A stretch of DNA of 64,000 nucleotides from Nocardiopsis eucommiae (GTDB taxonomy: Bacteria > Actinomycetota > Actinomycetes > Streptosporangiales > Streptosporangiaceae): assembly GCA_018388625.1 (NCBI GenBank), contig CP074402.1, forward strand, positions 1,612,001-1,676,000, in the 5' to 3' direction. This document shows, in pieces, positions 1 to 10,034 of the stretch (positions within the stretch are counted from its first letter, which is position 1; each line of letters opens with the position of its first letter). The notes beneath the pieces were generated by a model. It saw nothing but the letters and a program-made list of their open reading frames with translations, did no database searches and was not told where the DNA came from. The position numbers were made by a program, and so were the translations under genes.

Positions 1-1860
1 CGGCCGGAACACTGGCCGGTTGGCTGGCGGGCGTGGCCGCCTCGCGGGTGCTGAGCGACCGCGTCGCCGACCCGGCCCTGCCCCCGCCCGCGCTGGAGTT
101 CGGGTTCGACCCCGTGGCCATGGCGACCGCCTACCTCATCGGCGTCGGCGTCATCACGGTGGTGTTCACCTTCGCCGCCGCGCGCGCCTCCAAGGTGGAC
201 ATCGTGTCCGCGCTGCGCGGGTCCGAGGCCCCGTCGCGGCGCCGCTGGTGGACCGTGCCCCTGCTCTCCCTGATCCTGCTGCTCGGGCTGGCCACGGCCG
301 CTCTGGGCGTCCAGAACGGCACCGCGACCGAGACCCTGACCGGTCTGACGCTGGCGCTCGGGGGCCTGGGCGCGCTCCTGCCGAGGCTGCGGGTGCCCAG
401 GCGCCCGGCCCACTCGCTGTGCGCCGCCGTGATCATCGCGCTCTGGTCCGTGCCGGGGAGCTGTTCGGGGACACCGGTTCCGGGATCACGCTGTTCTTCC
501 TCGCCGGGATGGCGCTGGTCGCCGCCGGGGTGTGGCTGTTCGTGGCCAACAGCGACCTCGTCCAGAGCTTCCTGCGCCGCGTCCTGGCGCCCCTGCCGTC
601 GATGGCCTCCGTGGTGCCCATCTCGGTGGCCTACTCCGTGCGCAACCGTGCCCAGGCGGGGATGACGATCGCGATGCTGAGCATCGTGGTCCTCACCATC
701 ACCCTCAGCGGGTTCGTCACCGCCGCCGTCAACCAGGTCTACTCCGACCACCGTTCGGTGACCGGCGGGTTCGACGTGCGGGCCGAGTGGGTCGCCGGTC
801 AGGGCGCGCCGCCCGAACTGGGCACCGTCCTGGCGGAGAGCCCGCGCGTGGACGCCGCGAAGGTGGAGCGCGTCGGCGGCTACCAGGAGGTCACGACCGA
901 GGCCCGCCAGGTCGACGCGGACGCGGACGCGGAGGAGGTGCGGGTGTGGGGGCCGACGACGACTACCTGCTCGGCAACCGCTACCCGGTCTTCCTGCGCG
1001 CGGACGGCCTGGACACCTCCGAGGAGGTCTGGGACGAGCTCCGGCGCACCCCGAACACCGCCGTGGTCTCCGCCGCCATGATCCCCAGCGACTCCGCCGC
1101 CTTCGTCGGCGGCGGGAGCGACCTCGAACTGGAGGGCGTCGACGTCCTGGACGACGGCCTGCCCGCGAACCTGAGGCTGGAGGTCACCGAACCGGACGGC
1201 GACACCACCACGACGCTCCGGGTCATCGGCGTCGTGGACCGCAGCGCCGAGTACCTGGGTGACGTCGTCACCTCGACCGAGGGGCTGAGCCGGGTCACCG
1301 GTGAGGACGCCGTACCCGGGAACTGGTTCGTCCGGGCACAGGACCGGGACGAGGTCGGCAAGCTGGAGGTCGCCCTCCAGAGGGCGCTGATGGACCACGG
1401 GGTCACCACCACCCCGATGCGCGAGGAGGTGGAGTTCCGGGCCTCGTCCAACGGCGTCGTGCAGTGGCTTCTCATGGCGTTCATGGGCTTCGGGCTCGTG
1501 GTCGGCTGCGCGGCCCTCGGCGTGGTCAGCATCAGGTCGATCTCCGAGCGCCGCAACCAGATCGGCGTCCTGCGCGCCATCGGCATGCAGATCTCCGGGG
1601 TCCGCAGGCTCTTCCTGATCGAGTCCCTGGTCATCACCGTGAGCGGGATCGCCCTCGGTGTCGGGCTCGGTTTCGCGGTCTCGCCCGGACTCGTCGACTC
1701 ACTGCGTGTGGACCTGCCGGGGGTCGTCTACACGGTGCCCGTGTCCGTGCTGGTCGGGGTCGTCGGAGTCACCCTGGTGTTCTCCACGGTGGTCTCCGTC
1801 CTGACGTCGCGGAGGGCGGGCGAGGTACCCCCGGCGGAGGCGCTCCGTGGTCAGTCCTGA
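1..1860 (+). CDS. FtsX/MacB-type ABC transporter permease, 5' end missing
   Basis: This is the C-terminal part of a large FtsX-family permease; its start lies left of the window. The visible part reads as membrane segments (around 120-190, 250-310, 490-550 and 660-740), then a large extracytoplasmic region, and ends with three hydrophobic helices from about 1465 to 1830. A cytoplasmic loop with the FtsX-like ISERRNQIGVLRAIGM motif sits between the first and second of these. The family couples to an ATPase and moves lipids, peptides or drugs, or acts mechanically. Two -1 frame breaks (near 400 and near 950) must be bridged. Its stop overlaps the GTG start of the MFS gene, so the two exporters may be co-transcribed with the acyl-assembly genes downstream. 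The substrate is unknown. Confidence 0.85.
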
Positions 1861-3144
1861 GAACGAACCGGCCCCGCTGCGCCGCAACCGGTCGTTCCGC
1901 ATCCTGTGGACCGGTCAGTTCGCCGCGCAGCTCGGCCCGGGCATGGGAGCCGTCGCCTACCCCGTCATCCTCCTGGACCTGGGCGGGACACCGGCCCTGA
2001 CGGGTTCGGTCACCTTCCTCCTGGGGGTCGCGGCGGTCTCCGCCCGGCTCCCCGGTGGAGCGGCGGCCGACCGGTTCGACCGGCGTGCCCTCATGATCGC
2101 GGCGCAGGGCACCCGGGCCCTGGCCATGGTGGTCCTGTGCCTGGGGCTGCTCACCGGGTCGCCGTGGCTGCTGTGGCTGGTGGTGATCGTGGCGCTGGTG
2201 GACGTGGTCGGGCACGAGGCCTACCGCTTCGCCGAACGCGCCGCGCTGCCCCACATCGTCCGATCGACCGACCTGTCCGCCGCCGTCGGCCGGAACGAGG
2301 CCCGCAACCAGATCGCCTCCCTGATCGGTCCCGTGCTGGGAGGGTGGCTGATGGCTGTGTCGCGCACCCTCCCGTTCGGTGCCGCGGCGCTGGGCCACGC
2401 CTTCGCCGCGATCGGGCTCCTCTTCGTCAGGGAGCGGTTGCAGCACCCCCGGACCCCCGCCGCGCGCGGGGACGGGTCGCGGCTCCGCACCTGGACCGAG
2501 GCGTTCTCGTGGATCTGGGCCCGGCCCGAGCTGCGCGTGCTGCTCCTCAGCTGCGTCGCCCCGAACCTGGTGATCACCGGGGTCGTGCTCACCGTCGTCA
2601 TGGTCGGCGCGGAGGCGGGGGTCAGCACCGGCCAGATCGGGACCGTGCTCGGCGTGGCCAGCCTCGGCGGGATCGGCGGCGCGCTGGGAGCCGCCGCCCT
2701 GCTGCGCCGCTTCTCCCCTCGGGGCCTGGTGCTGGCCACCCTGTGGTGGCTCCCGATCACCGTCGTGGCCACGATCCCCCTCGTCGACCACTGGGCCGTG
2801 GTGTTCCCCTCGCGGCGGCCATGGCGGCCGCACCGCTGCTGTCCATCATCCTCGGCACCTACCAGCTCCTGAACACGCCCGACCGCCTCCAGGCCCGTGT
2901 GGGCAGCGCCTGCACGTTCGTCACGGGGGCCGCCGCGCCCCTCGGCCCCCTCGCCGCGGGATTCGGTCTCCAGTTCGCCGGAACGATGCCCCTGTTCCTG
3001 GGATTCACCGTGCTCATGTTGGTCGTCGCCGTGTGGGTCTCGTTCGACCCCAGTACACGGCGGCTGGGCTCGCTCCCCCGTCCCCGGACCGCTCTCCGGG
3101 GAATCCCCCGACCACGCACCCCCAGTGCAAAGGAAGTGTCATGA
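1847..3144 (+). CDS. MFS transporter, 12-TM exporter type
   Basis: About 432 residues with regularly spaced hydrophobic helices and a cytoplasmic loop after helix 2 (ARLPGGAAADRFDRR) typical of MFS_3/enterobactin-exporter-like carriers. The GTG start at 1847 is chosen because GGAGG lies six bases upstream. It overlaps the end of the FtsX gene. A -1 frame break near 2810 separates the last two or three helices from the rest. Its stop overlaps the ATG of the ketosynthase gene (ATGA), so translation is coupled to acyl assembly. This suggests, without proof, export of the product of the 3.1-9.5 kb genes. Confidence 0.85.
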
Positions 3145-4183
3145 GACCGCACCAGGATGTTCCCTCCACCTCCGGCAGCACGCTCTCCAACAGGTTTCCC
3201 GTGGGGATTCTGGGCGTGGGCTCCCACGTTCCCGACAACGTGGTCACCAACGAGGAACTCGCGCGGGGCCTCGACACGAGCGACGAGTGGATCGTCAAGC
3301 GGACGGGTATCCGGGAGCGCCGGTTCCTGCCGGAGGGCACGGGCACCACGGACATGTGCGTCGCGGCGGCCGAGGAGGCGCTGAGGGAGTCGGGGACCGA
3401 CGCCGCCGACCTCGACTGCGTCATCGTTGCCACCTTCACGTTCGACCAGCTGCTCCCCTCCACGGCGCTGACGGTGTCCGAACGGATCGGCGCGCGCCGG
3501 GCGGTCGCGCTCGACCTGAACCAGGCGGCCTGCTCCGGTGGGCTGTACGGCATGTGGACGGCGCTGCACCTCTTCCAGGGCGGCCAGTTCCAGCGGGTGC
3601 TGGTGATCGGCGCCGAGGCGCTGTCCCGCATCACGGACCCCACCGACCGCACCACGCGGGTCTTCTTCGGTGACGCGGCGGGCGCCGCCGTGCTCGGCCC
3701 CGTCGAGGAGTCCAGCGGCGTGCTCTCCTGGAGCCTGGGCGGGACCCTCTCCCACGGCGTCGAGGTGCCCGCGGGGGAACGCGCGAGCCGTTCGGCCCCG
3801 AGGTCGTGGGCACCGGCCGCCAGTACCTGAAGATGAACGGACCGGAGGTCTGGGAGCAGGTCATGACCCGCGTCCCGCCGAGCGTGGAGGAGACGCTGAA
3901 ACTGGCCGGTCTGCGAGCGGACGAGATCGACCACTACGTCTTCCACCAGGCCAACCGGAACCTCGTGACCGGCCTGATGGACGCCCTGGGGCAACCCAGG
4001 GAGAAGGCCGTGACCACGATCGAGGAGTACGGCAACACGGGTGCGGCGACGATCTTCACCGTGCTCGACCGGCTCCGCAGGAGCGGCCGGCCCCGCGCCG
4101 GCGAGCACGTGCTCATCGCCGTCATCGGGGCCGGTTTCCTCTGGGGCAGCATGTGCCTCCGTCAGCAGGCCTCCGCCGCCTGA
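3141..4183 (+). CDS. 3-oxoacyl-ACP synthase III (KAS III/FabH family)
   Basis: About 347 residues, normal for KAS III. The family condenses an acyl-CoA with malonyl-ACP. The catalytic triad is visible: Cys in NQAACSGG, His in FHQANRN and Asn in EYGNTGAA, so decarboxylative condensation is expected rather than the altered chemistry of CerJ-like relatives. The ATG at 3141 has AAAGGAAG just upstream and overlaps the MFS stop. One -1 frame break lies near 3780, in a G run. The 3' end overlaps by 22 bases a convergent ACP gene on the other strand. With two ACPs, an SDR and two acyltransferases nearby, it likely primes or extends a short acyl chain dedicated to this locus rather than general fatty acid synthesis. 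Confidence 0.9.
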
Positions 4184-4416
4184 GACCGCACCAGGTCCAG
4201 CAGGTCCCCCACACTGCCGAGGTCCTCGAACCCCTCCTCCGGCACCTCCACCCCGCACCTCTCCCTGACCAGCAGGCGAATCTCGTACCCGGCGATCGAG
4301 TCCACCCCCACGTCCTGGAGGAGGTCGTCCCTTTCGAGATCCATTCCCACGGCGTCAACCGCCTCGCGAATGATCCCGAGAGTCACCGCGTCGTCCACTG
4401 AGTATTCCCCTGCCAT
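4162..4416 (-). CDS. Acyl carrier protein (discrete)
   Basis: An 84-residue carrier protein with the phosphopantetheine Ser in GVDSIAG (about residue 38) and the acidic helical pattern of ACPs. The ATG at 4416 is chosen because GAGGTGGAAA precedes it. It is the only minus-strand gene in this acyl locus. Its stop codon lies inside the 3' end of the KAS III gene, so the two transcripts would be antisense over at least 22 bases. The start faces away from the second ACP across a 94-base gap that probably holds divergent promoters. It is a partner for KAS III and the acyltransferases by context only. Confidence 0.85.
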   Translation of the reverse strand: MAGEYSVDDAVTLGIIREAVDAVGMDLERDDLLQDVGVDSIAGYEIRLLVRERCGVEVPEEGFEDLGSVGDLLDLVRSQAAEAC

Positions 4417-4510
4417 TTTCCACCTCGTTCTTCCGGTTCGATGAATCCGTGTCGGCCAGGAATGAACATACAAGAGAATCCATCATCCCCACAGTGATTG
4501 GAATTGTCTG

Positions 4511-4780
4511 ATGAGTGCCATCGAGTCCTACGAAAGCGAAGTCAAGAAGGTCTACGTCGAGCTGTTCGAGATCGACGTGGAACCGGAGTCGATCGGCAGC
4601 GAGGAGGAGTTGTTCGGCCCGCAGTGCGACTACGGGATCGACTCCATGGACGTCCTGAGGTTCCTCGCCGACCTGCGCCAGCGCTACGACCTCGACGTCT
4701 CCGAGATCGCGACCGAGACCTTCCGTACGCCCGCGTCCATCGCCGTCTTCCTCTCCGAGCGCGGGGGGACGGCCGAGTGA
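4511..4780 (+). CDS. Acyl carrier protein (discrete, second copy)
   Basis: An 89-residue ACP with the modified Ser in YGIDSMD (about residue 46). It is only distantly similar to the divergently transcribed ACP next door, so the two probably carry different intermediates or serve different enzymes. No good Shine-Dalgarno is visible before the ATG. GTGA at 4777 couples its stop to the GNAT gene. It starts the plus-strand run GNAT-SDR-AT-AT-ligase. Confidence 0.87.
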   Translation: MSAIESYESEVKKVYVELFEIDVEPESIGSEEELFGPQCDYGIDSMDVLRFLADLRQRYDLDVSEIATETFRTPASIAVFLSERGGTAE

Positions 4781-5428
4781 GGGGCGCCCTGGTCACGGTC
4801 TCCGCGATCGAGGAGGACGAGTACCCCTGGTCGCGCAGTGGTTCCGGCGCGGCATGGTCGGGGCGCTCAGCACCGGCGGCTCCGCCCGCTTCACGAGCAC
4901 CTCGGACATCCGCGCGGCCGTCACGGGCGGACCGGAGCGGTACGCGATGGTCCGCACGCACGACGGCGTCCCGGTCGGGCTGGTGCAGTGGCGCCAGCGC
5001 AAGTACCCCGGCAGCTACACCGTCGGCGGTGTCATCGGGGACAGCGAACTCTGGGACTCGGGCTGCGGGGAGAGGCGTCGTGGCTGCTGGTCCACGAGCT
5101 CTTCCACGCCCAGAACGCGCACCGGGTCGAGTTCGTCACCGCCGCTTTCAACGTCCGCGTCGTACGAATGCTGATCAAGTCCGGAATGGTCATCGAAGGG
5201 GTCCTGCGCGACTACTTCTTCCTCGACGGTGCCTATCACGACGCGATCGTCACGTCGTATCTCCGCGAGGAGTACTACAGCGCGGACGAGAGCGGAATGA
5301 CCGGGGACGCCTTCTTCGGGGACACCGTTCCCGCCTCGGACAAGGCCGCGGCCCGCGCACTCCTGCGCGAACACATGCGTGAGCAGTGGCCACAGGACAT
5401 TCGCAGAGCCTACGCAGAGGAGTCGTGA
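4777..5428 (+). CDS. GNAT-family N-acyltransferase
   Basis: About 217 residues. After the N-terminal third, the sequence VGLVQWRQRK, then EASWLLVHELFHAQNAHRVEF, then NVRVVRMLIKSGMVIEGVLRD follows the GNAT fold (RimJ/RimL-like), where the N-acyl donor is usually an acyl-CoA and sometimes an acyl-ACP. The GTG start overlaps the ACP stop (GTGA). Two -1 frame breaks lie near 4825 and 5070. Directly following an ACP gene, the enzyme could offload an ACP-bound acyl chain onto an amine. Acyl-transferring GNATs of this type are known in lipidated RiPP pathways, which matters because a RiPP-like operon begins 4.4 kb downstream. The acceptor is unknown. Confidence 0.75.
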
Positions 5429-5429
5429 G

Positions 5430-6215
5430 ATGACAAAGGAACTCGAATCGAAGGTCGCCCTCGTCACCGGGGGAGGCAGCGGTCTGGGCCGCGCCGTGGC
5501 GACGCGCCTGGCCGACCTCGGCGCCACCGTCGCCGTCGGCTACCTCAACCGGGCCGAGGTCGCGGAGAAGACGGCCGAGGAGATCCGCGCGGCGGGCGGG
5601 TCGGCCCGGGCGCTCAGGGTCGACGTGCGCGACTACGAGGCGGTCTCGGCCGCCGTCCAGGAACTGACCAGGGAACACGGCCGCATCGACATCCTGGTCA
5701 ACAACGCCGGTATCTGCACTGCGAGCACCATCGTCTCCACGGACTCCACCGAGGGCTGGACCGACGTCATCCAGACCAACCTCGTGGGCGCCTACCACTG
5801 CATCAAGGCGTGCGCCCTGCCGATGATGCTCCAGGGCTCCGGGGCGATCGTCAACGTCTCGTCCATCCTCGGCCTGGTCGGCAAGGGCGGGCTGAGCGCC
5901 TACTGCGCCAGCAAGGCCGGGCTCTCCGGGCTCACCGCGTCCCTGGCCGCCGAGTTCGCCACGCACGGCGTCCGGGTCAACGCGGTCGCCCCCGGCTACT
6001 CGGACGACACCGGGATGATCCAGCAGTTCCCGATCGAGCAGAAGGAGGTCATCATCAACGAGCGCATCCCGCTCCAGCGCCCGGCCCAGCCGGAGGAGAT
6101 CGCAGAGACGGTCGTCTTCCTCACCCGTGACGGCTCCAGCTACATGACCGGTCAGACCATGGTGGTCGACGGCGGCCTGACGTCGGTGATCCGGGGGATG
6201 GCGAAGACCAGATGA
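5430..6215 (+). CDS. SDR oxidoreductase, FabG-like
   Basis: 261 residues, intact. Classical SDR features are present: cofactor motif TGGGSGLG near residue 14, NNAG near 91 and the catalytic YCASK near 158. The C-terminal GQTMVVDGG is typical of FabG-like 3-oxoacyl-ACP reductases. The start has AGAGGAG eight bases upstream and the stop overlaps the next gene (ATGA). In context it probably reduces the beta-keto group made by the KAS III. Confidence 0.9.
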   Translation: MTKELESKVALVTGGGSGLGRAVATRLADLGATVAVGYLNRAEVAEKTAEEIRAAGGSARALRVDVRDYEAVSAAVQELTREHGRIDILVNNAGICTASTIVSTDSTEGWTDVIQTNLVGAYHCIKACALPMMLQGSGAIVNVSSILGLVGKGGLSAYCASKAGLSGLTASLAAEFATHGVRVNAVAPGYSDDTGMIQQFPIEQKEVIINERIPLQRPAQPEEIAETVVFLTRDGSSYMTGQTMVVDGGLTSVIRGMAKTR

Positions 6216-7158
6216 GCCAGGGGACCGCGATTCTGTTCAACCCCCAGGTCGCCATGCGCCCGGGGGACTACCGGGACCTGTACGAGGCGCTGCCTCCCGT
6301 GCGGCGGCGCCTGGCACAGGCCTCCGAGGCGATCGGCGTCGACCTGGAGGAGGCCTTCCACTCCGCCGACGCGGACCTGGTGAACCAGGGGCCGCTGATC
6401 CGGCCGATGTCGGTGGCCCTGGGGGTGGCGCTTCACGACTCCCTGCCCGCCGAGTACCGCGACGGCGCGGAGTACATGGCGGGCCTGAGCCTGGGGCAGA
6501 TCACCGCCGCCGCGGCCGGTGGCGCCCTGTCGTTCGACGACGCGGTGCGCACCGTGCGGACCATGGCGACGGTCGAGGGCGAGGTCTTCGCCGGGCGGGA
6601 CCACGGGAGCACCTTCTGCTACTGCGTGGACCTGGAGTCGGTGTTCGCGAAGATCGAGGAACTCGCGGCCCGGGGCTACGACGTCGCGCCCTGCGCCATC
6701 ACCGGGGACGACCAGATGGTCGTCTCGGGGAGGCCGCCGCCCTGACCGCCGTCAACGAGCTCGCGGCGGCCGGGGGCGGGGTCGGTGTCCGCATCCCGCA
6801 CGGGCCGCCCGGCCACTCGCCCATGCTGGCGCCCGCCGAGGAGCGCTTCGCCGCCGAGTGGGGGCAGCGTGACCGGGTCCGCGTCCCCAGGGTGCCGCTG
6901 ATCTGCAACATGGACTCCACTCCGCTGGCGACGGCCGAGGCGGTGCGCGACGCCCTGATCACCCAGTACACCCGGACCGTCCACTGGGCCAGGGGGATCG
7001 AGCGGCTCCTGGACCTGGGCACGACCCGGTTCGTCGTGGTCGGACCCGGCCACTTCATCGGGAAGTCCTTCCGGTTCATGACCACCGCCAGGCGGGCCAG
7101 CGTCGTCCGCTTCGACCAGGCGTCCTCGTTCGCGGCAGAGCCGGCGGTCCGGTCGTGA
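6212..7158 (+). CDS. ACP acyltransferase-like protein (FabD/AT fold), first of a tandem pair
   Basis: About 315 residues with the layout of malonyl-CoA:ACP transacylase. The nucleophile motif is GLSLGQ instead of the usual GHSLGx, so the Ser is kept but the preceding His is Leu. The later catalytic His is present in GHSPML. One -1 frame break lies near 6730. The ATG overlaps the SDR stop and its own stop overlaps the next gene (GTGA). Unusual acyl specificity or an editing hydrolase role is possible, since tandem AT-like proteins are used that way in trans-AT PKS systems. This is not demonstrated here. Confidence 0.75.
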
Positions 7159-8102
7159 GGGCCGTGCTGTTCGGCGGGACGGTGCCGCCGCTGCACGCCA
7201 AGGTCGGCGAGTTCCTGGAGACCGACCCCTACGCCCGTGCCCGTCTGGAGGAGGCCGAGGAGGTCCTGGGCCAGCACGTCCTGCCCCGCTTCTCCCAGGC
7301 CACGGAGTCCTACTCCCCCGAGGCGCGGCAGGCCTACCTCGTCACCTGCGTGGCCCTGGCCGACCGGGCCAGGGAGGAGGACGGCGAGGCCGACGTGTGC
7401 GCGGCGGCGAGCATCGGGCACCTGCCCGCGCTGCACTACTGCGGGGCGCTGTCCTTCGCGGACGTGATGCGGCTGGGAGAAGCGGTCGCGGAGTGCGAGA
7501 ACACGTGGAACGCCACCGACCACGGGCTCGTCTCGCACTTCATGTACCGGGTCGGGCGGGACCGCCTCGCGGAGCTGGTCGCGGAGGTGGCCGCCGAGGG
7601 CGGGTGGGCCGAGGTGGCGGGTCACTTCAGTGACACCATCCACCTGCTCAACGTCTCCGCGGGGAGCCTCCCCGGCTCGAACGGGCCGTCCGGGCCGGGG
7701 AGGGGTGCCCGTGCTCACCTTCCCCCAGGCCGAGCACAGCGGGGTGAACGCCCCGCTGCGGGACCGGATCGGGGAGGCCGTGGCGGGCTTCCGCTTCCGG
7801 GACGCGCGGCTCGGCTTCGTCCGGGGCGCGGACGGCGTGCTCGTCGACTCCGCGGAGGAGCTGCGTTCCCTGCTGCGGGACGACTGCGTCACGCCGGTCG
7901 ACTTCCCCTGGTCGTGGACCGCCTCCGCGACCTCGGGGTGAGACGGGTGCACGTGGTCGGCCCGGGCAACCTGTTCGAACGGCTGACCAAGGAGCACTTC
8001 GACGTGACGGTCCTGGTGCCCGACGCCCGGGCACGCGGCCTGGCGGTCCCCGACTCGGGCCCCGCCCGGGTGAGCGGCGGCCGGGTCGCGTCCACCACGT
8101 GA
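7155..8102 (+). CDS. ACP acyltransferase-like protein, second of a tandem pair
   Basis: About 316 residues, similar in layout to the preceding gene but clearly diverged. The nucleophile region reads AAASIGHLPA, so the Ser survives in ASIGH. A His in QAEHSGVNAPL could be the catalytic partner. Further motifs are VPVLTF and VHVVGPGNLFERL, the latter matching the FVVVGPGHFIGKSF region of the first copy. Three -1 frame breaks (near 7675, 7700 and 7905) have to be bridged. The GTG start is translationally coupled to the upstream gene. The substrate cannot be read from the sequence. Confidence 0.65.
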   Translation: MRAVLFGGTVPPLHAKVGEFLETDPYARARLEEAEEVLGQHVLPRFSQATESYSPEARQAYLVTCVALADRAREEDGEADVCAAASIGHLPALHYCGALSFADVMRLGEAVAECENTWNATDHGLVSHFMYRVGRDRLAELVAEVAAEGGWAEVAGHFSDTIHLLNVSAGSLPGSNGPSGPGRGARAHLPPGRAQRGERPAAGPDRGGRGGLPLPGRAARLRPGRGRRARRLRGGAAFPAAGRLRHAGRLPLVVDRLRDLGVRRVHVVGPGNLFERLTKEHFDVTVLVPDARARGLAVPDSGPARVSGGRVASTT

Positions 8103-8115
8103 GAGGGAGGGACAG

Positions 8116-9482
8116 GTGACAGGAAGACTGGTCATCGACGGCGAGGAGATCCCGCGCGGCCGACTCCACCAGGAGACCGCGGCGCTCGCCACGGCCCTGG
8201 CGTCCGCCGGTGCCGGACCGGGCCGGGGGTCGTCATCGCACGTGACGACCCCCGCACCGCCGTGGTCACGGCCCTGGCCGCCGAGTCGCTCGGTTTCCCT
8301 GTGCTGTGCCAGGGAGAGCGGTGGCGCAGCGTCGCCCGCACCCGGCGGGTGGCCGCCGTGGTCGCCCCGGGGGCGGACGGTGCTCCGTCGGTGACGGCCC
8401 AACCGGACACGGGACTGCCCGACTTCGCGGAGTCCGCGCACACCCTGCTGTACACCTCGGGCAGCAGCGGCGAGCCCAAGGCGGTGGAGCTCTCGCACGC
8501 GGCCGTGGGCTACCACCGGTACGACGTCGCCGCCCACGCCGAGGTGGACGCCCGGGACCGGATGCTGGTCCCGATGTCCCTCCTCAACTCGTACGGCTGG
8601 GGCATCGTCCAGTACTGGCTCTCGCACGGGTTCGAGATGCACGTGGAGTCGCGGCTGAACATGGACCGGGTGGCCGGACTGCTGCGCGAGGGTTCCCACA
8701 CACGGCTCGACGGTGTCGGTTCGATGTACGCCGCGCTCCTGGTCGCGGCCCGCCGCGACCGGGAACTGGCGGCCGCGCTGGGCGCGCTGAGCTTCGCGGC
8801 TGCGGCGGCGACGTGCTCCCGGTCGGCCTGGTGCGCGAGTACGCGGAACTGGTCGGCGGCCCGATCCACGACGGCTACGGGCTCTCGGAGACGGTGGCCT
8901 GGGTGACGCAGTCACTGCCCGGGAACTGGCGGCCCGGCACGGTGGGCCCCCTCATCAAGGGGTCGTCCGCCCGGATCGACCCGGCCGAGGGGAGGTGCTC
9001 CTCCACGGGCCGGGCCTGATGGACGGCTACCTCGACGACGACGCCGCCAACGCCGCCGCCTTCACCGAGGACGGATGGCTGCGCACCGGGGACCGGGGGT
9101 CGGTCGAACCCGACGGCCACCTGGTCATCGAGGGACGCATCAAGGAGTCCCTGGTCGTCCACGGGGAGACCATCCCGCCGAGGTTCGTCGAGGACGTCCT
9201 GGCCGCCTGCGACCCGGTGCGGGAGGCGGCGGTGGTGGGCCTCCCGACCGGTCGGGCCAGGGGGACCGGCTGGTGGCGTTCGCCGTGGTGGACGCGCGGG
9301 ACCGGGAGCGGGCGCTTCCCCTGATGCGACTCGCCCTGCGGGAGCACCTCCCGGTACACCAGCGGCCCAGGGAGATCCACCTGCTGGACGAGTTCCCCCG
9401 TACACGTACCGACAAGCCGGACCGCCGGGCCCTGCGGGCACGGGCCGCCTCCCTGGAAAAGGAGAAGGATCAGGCTCATTGA
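8116..9482 (+). CDS. AMP-dependent acyl-CoA synthetase/ligase
   Basis: About 456 residues of the ANL superfamily (acyl adenylation followed by thioester formation). Core motifs in order: phosphate loop LLYTSGSSGEPKA, YGLSETV, LRTGDRG and the C-terminal lysine region TDKPDRRAL. The protein is short for an acyl-CoA synthetase, so the N-terminal region is reduced. The GTG start is preceded by GGGAGGGA. Four -1 frame breaks (near 8230, 8810, 8990 and 9260) are bridged. It probably activates a carboxylic acid for loading onto one of the ACPs or CoA. It is the last gene of the acyl run; a 349-base gap follows. Confidence 0.82.
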
Positions 9483-9831
9483 ATGAAAGGTGTGCGCGAA
9501 GGGTGACCGGAAGAATGTGAATCCGATCGTCCGGGCGAGGCGCCGAGGGTGTATTCCGTGTGTTCGACCTGGGATCCGAGGATCCCCGTGTTGATGGCAC
9601 ACCGAGCCCTCGGTCGTTTCGCCATGCCTTTTTTCGGTTGATTGACGGGCTTGGGGAAAACTGATGAAAAGCGATCTTCGAGTGTTGACACGGGAAAAAT
9701 AGGACTCCTAGACTCGGCACCGTTCGCGATTGTGCTTCGACGCGAATGCCAGGGATTCATCGTGAGAATTCGGGTCTGCCTGTCCCGTGTTTCTCCCCCT
9801 GTTTTTCACATTACTGAGAGGAATGGTTCCC
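9483..9831. other. Intergenic region upstream of the peptide gene
   Basis: This 349-base stretch is more AT-rich than its surroundings and has no convincing coding frame. It separates the acyl operon from the RiPP-like operon and holds the strong promoter described separately, plus an untranslated leader of about 110 bases before the peptide gene. Confidence 0.7.
9685..9714 (+). promoter_or_regulatory. Sigma-70-like promoter for the RiPP-like operon
   Basis: A perfect -35 box TTGACA (9685-9690) is followed 18 bases later by TAGACT (9709-9714), a good actinomycete -10. Transcription would begin near 9721, leaving about 110 bases of leader. Such a consensus-like promoter is unusual in this GC-rich window and suggests strong expression of the short peptide gene. 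Confidence 0.65.
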
Positions 9832-9906
9832 ATGCAGGAGTTCGAGGAGATCATCACCGAGTCCGTCGCTGGTGACGAGGTTTCGGTCATCGACTTCGGC
9901 TGCTAG
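9832..9906 (+). CDS. 24-residue candidate RiPP precursor peptide ending in Gly-Cys
   Basis: The gene encodes an acidic 24-mer beginning MQEFEEIITES and ending VSVIDFGC, followed by TAG. The only cysteine is the last residue. GAGAGGA lies nine bases before this ATG. An in-frame ATG at 9823 is possible but sits directly against the Shine-Dalgarno. The peptide is led by a strong promoter and followed by a hairpin and a radical SAM/SPASM gene, the usual layout of a precursor with its maturase. It matches no precursor family I recognise (no mycofactocin VY end, no FxSxx end, no multi-Cys SCIFF pattern). An acidic N-terminal leader and a C-terminal core containing Asp-Phe-Gly-Cys is my inference. 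Confidence 0.65.
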   Translation: MQEFEEIITESVAGDEVSVIDFGC

Positions 9907-9954
9907 CAGCCCGAGACCGTCCTCGGCCCAGCGGTCGAGGACGAGGTAGTCACA

Positions 9955-9999
9955 GGCCCCGTGGCGTCACCGGAGGATCCCGGTTCCCGCCACGGGGCC
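9955..9999 (+). terminator. Strong hairpin between peptide gene and maturase (attenuator or RNA stabiliser)
   Basis: Two 12-base arms, GGCCCCGTGGCG (9955-9966) and CGCCACGGGGCC (9988-9999), are perfectly complementary. The 21-base loop contains a second short stem, ACCGG/CCGGT. There is no U tract, so it may be a partial terminator or an mRNA end-stabiliser giving excess peptide over enzyme, as in many RiPP operons. Confidence 0.65.
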
Positions 10000-10034
10000 C
10001 TGGTCTCACAACCCGCGGCACCAGAGGACCGACC

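Noticed and set aside
9823..9906. Upstream ATG at 9823 as the peptide start
   Set aside because: It would begin directly after the Shine-Dalgarno sequence with no spacing; the ATG at 9832 is nine bases away.
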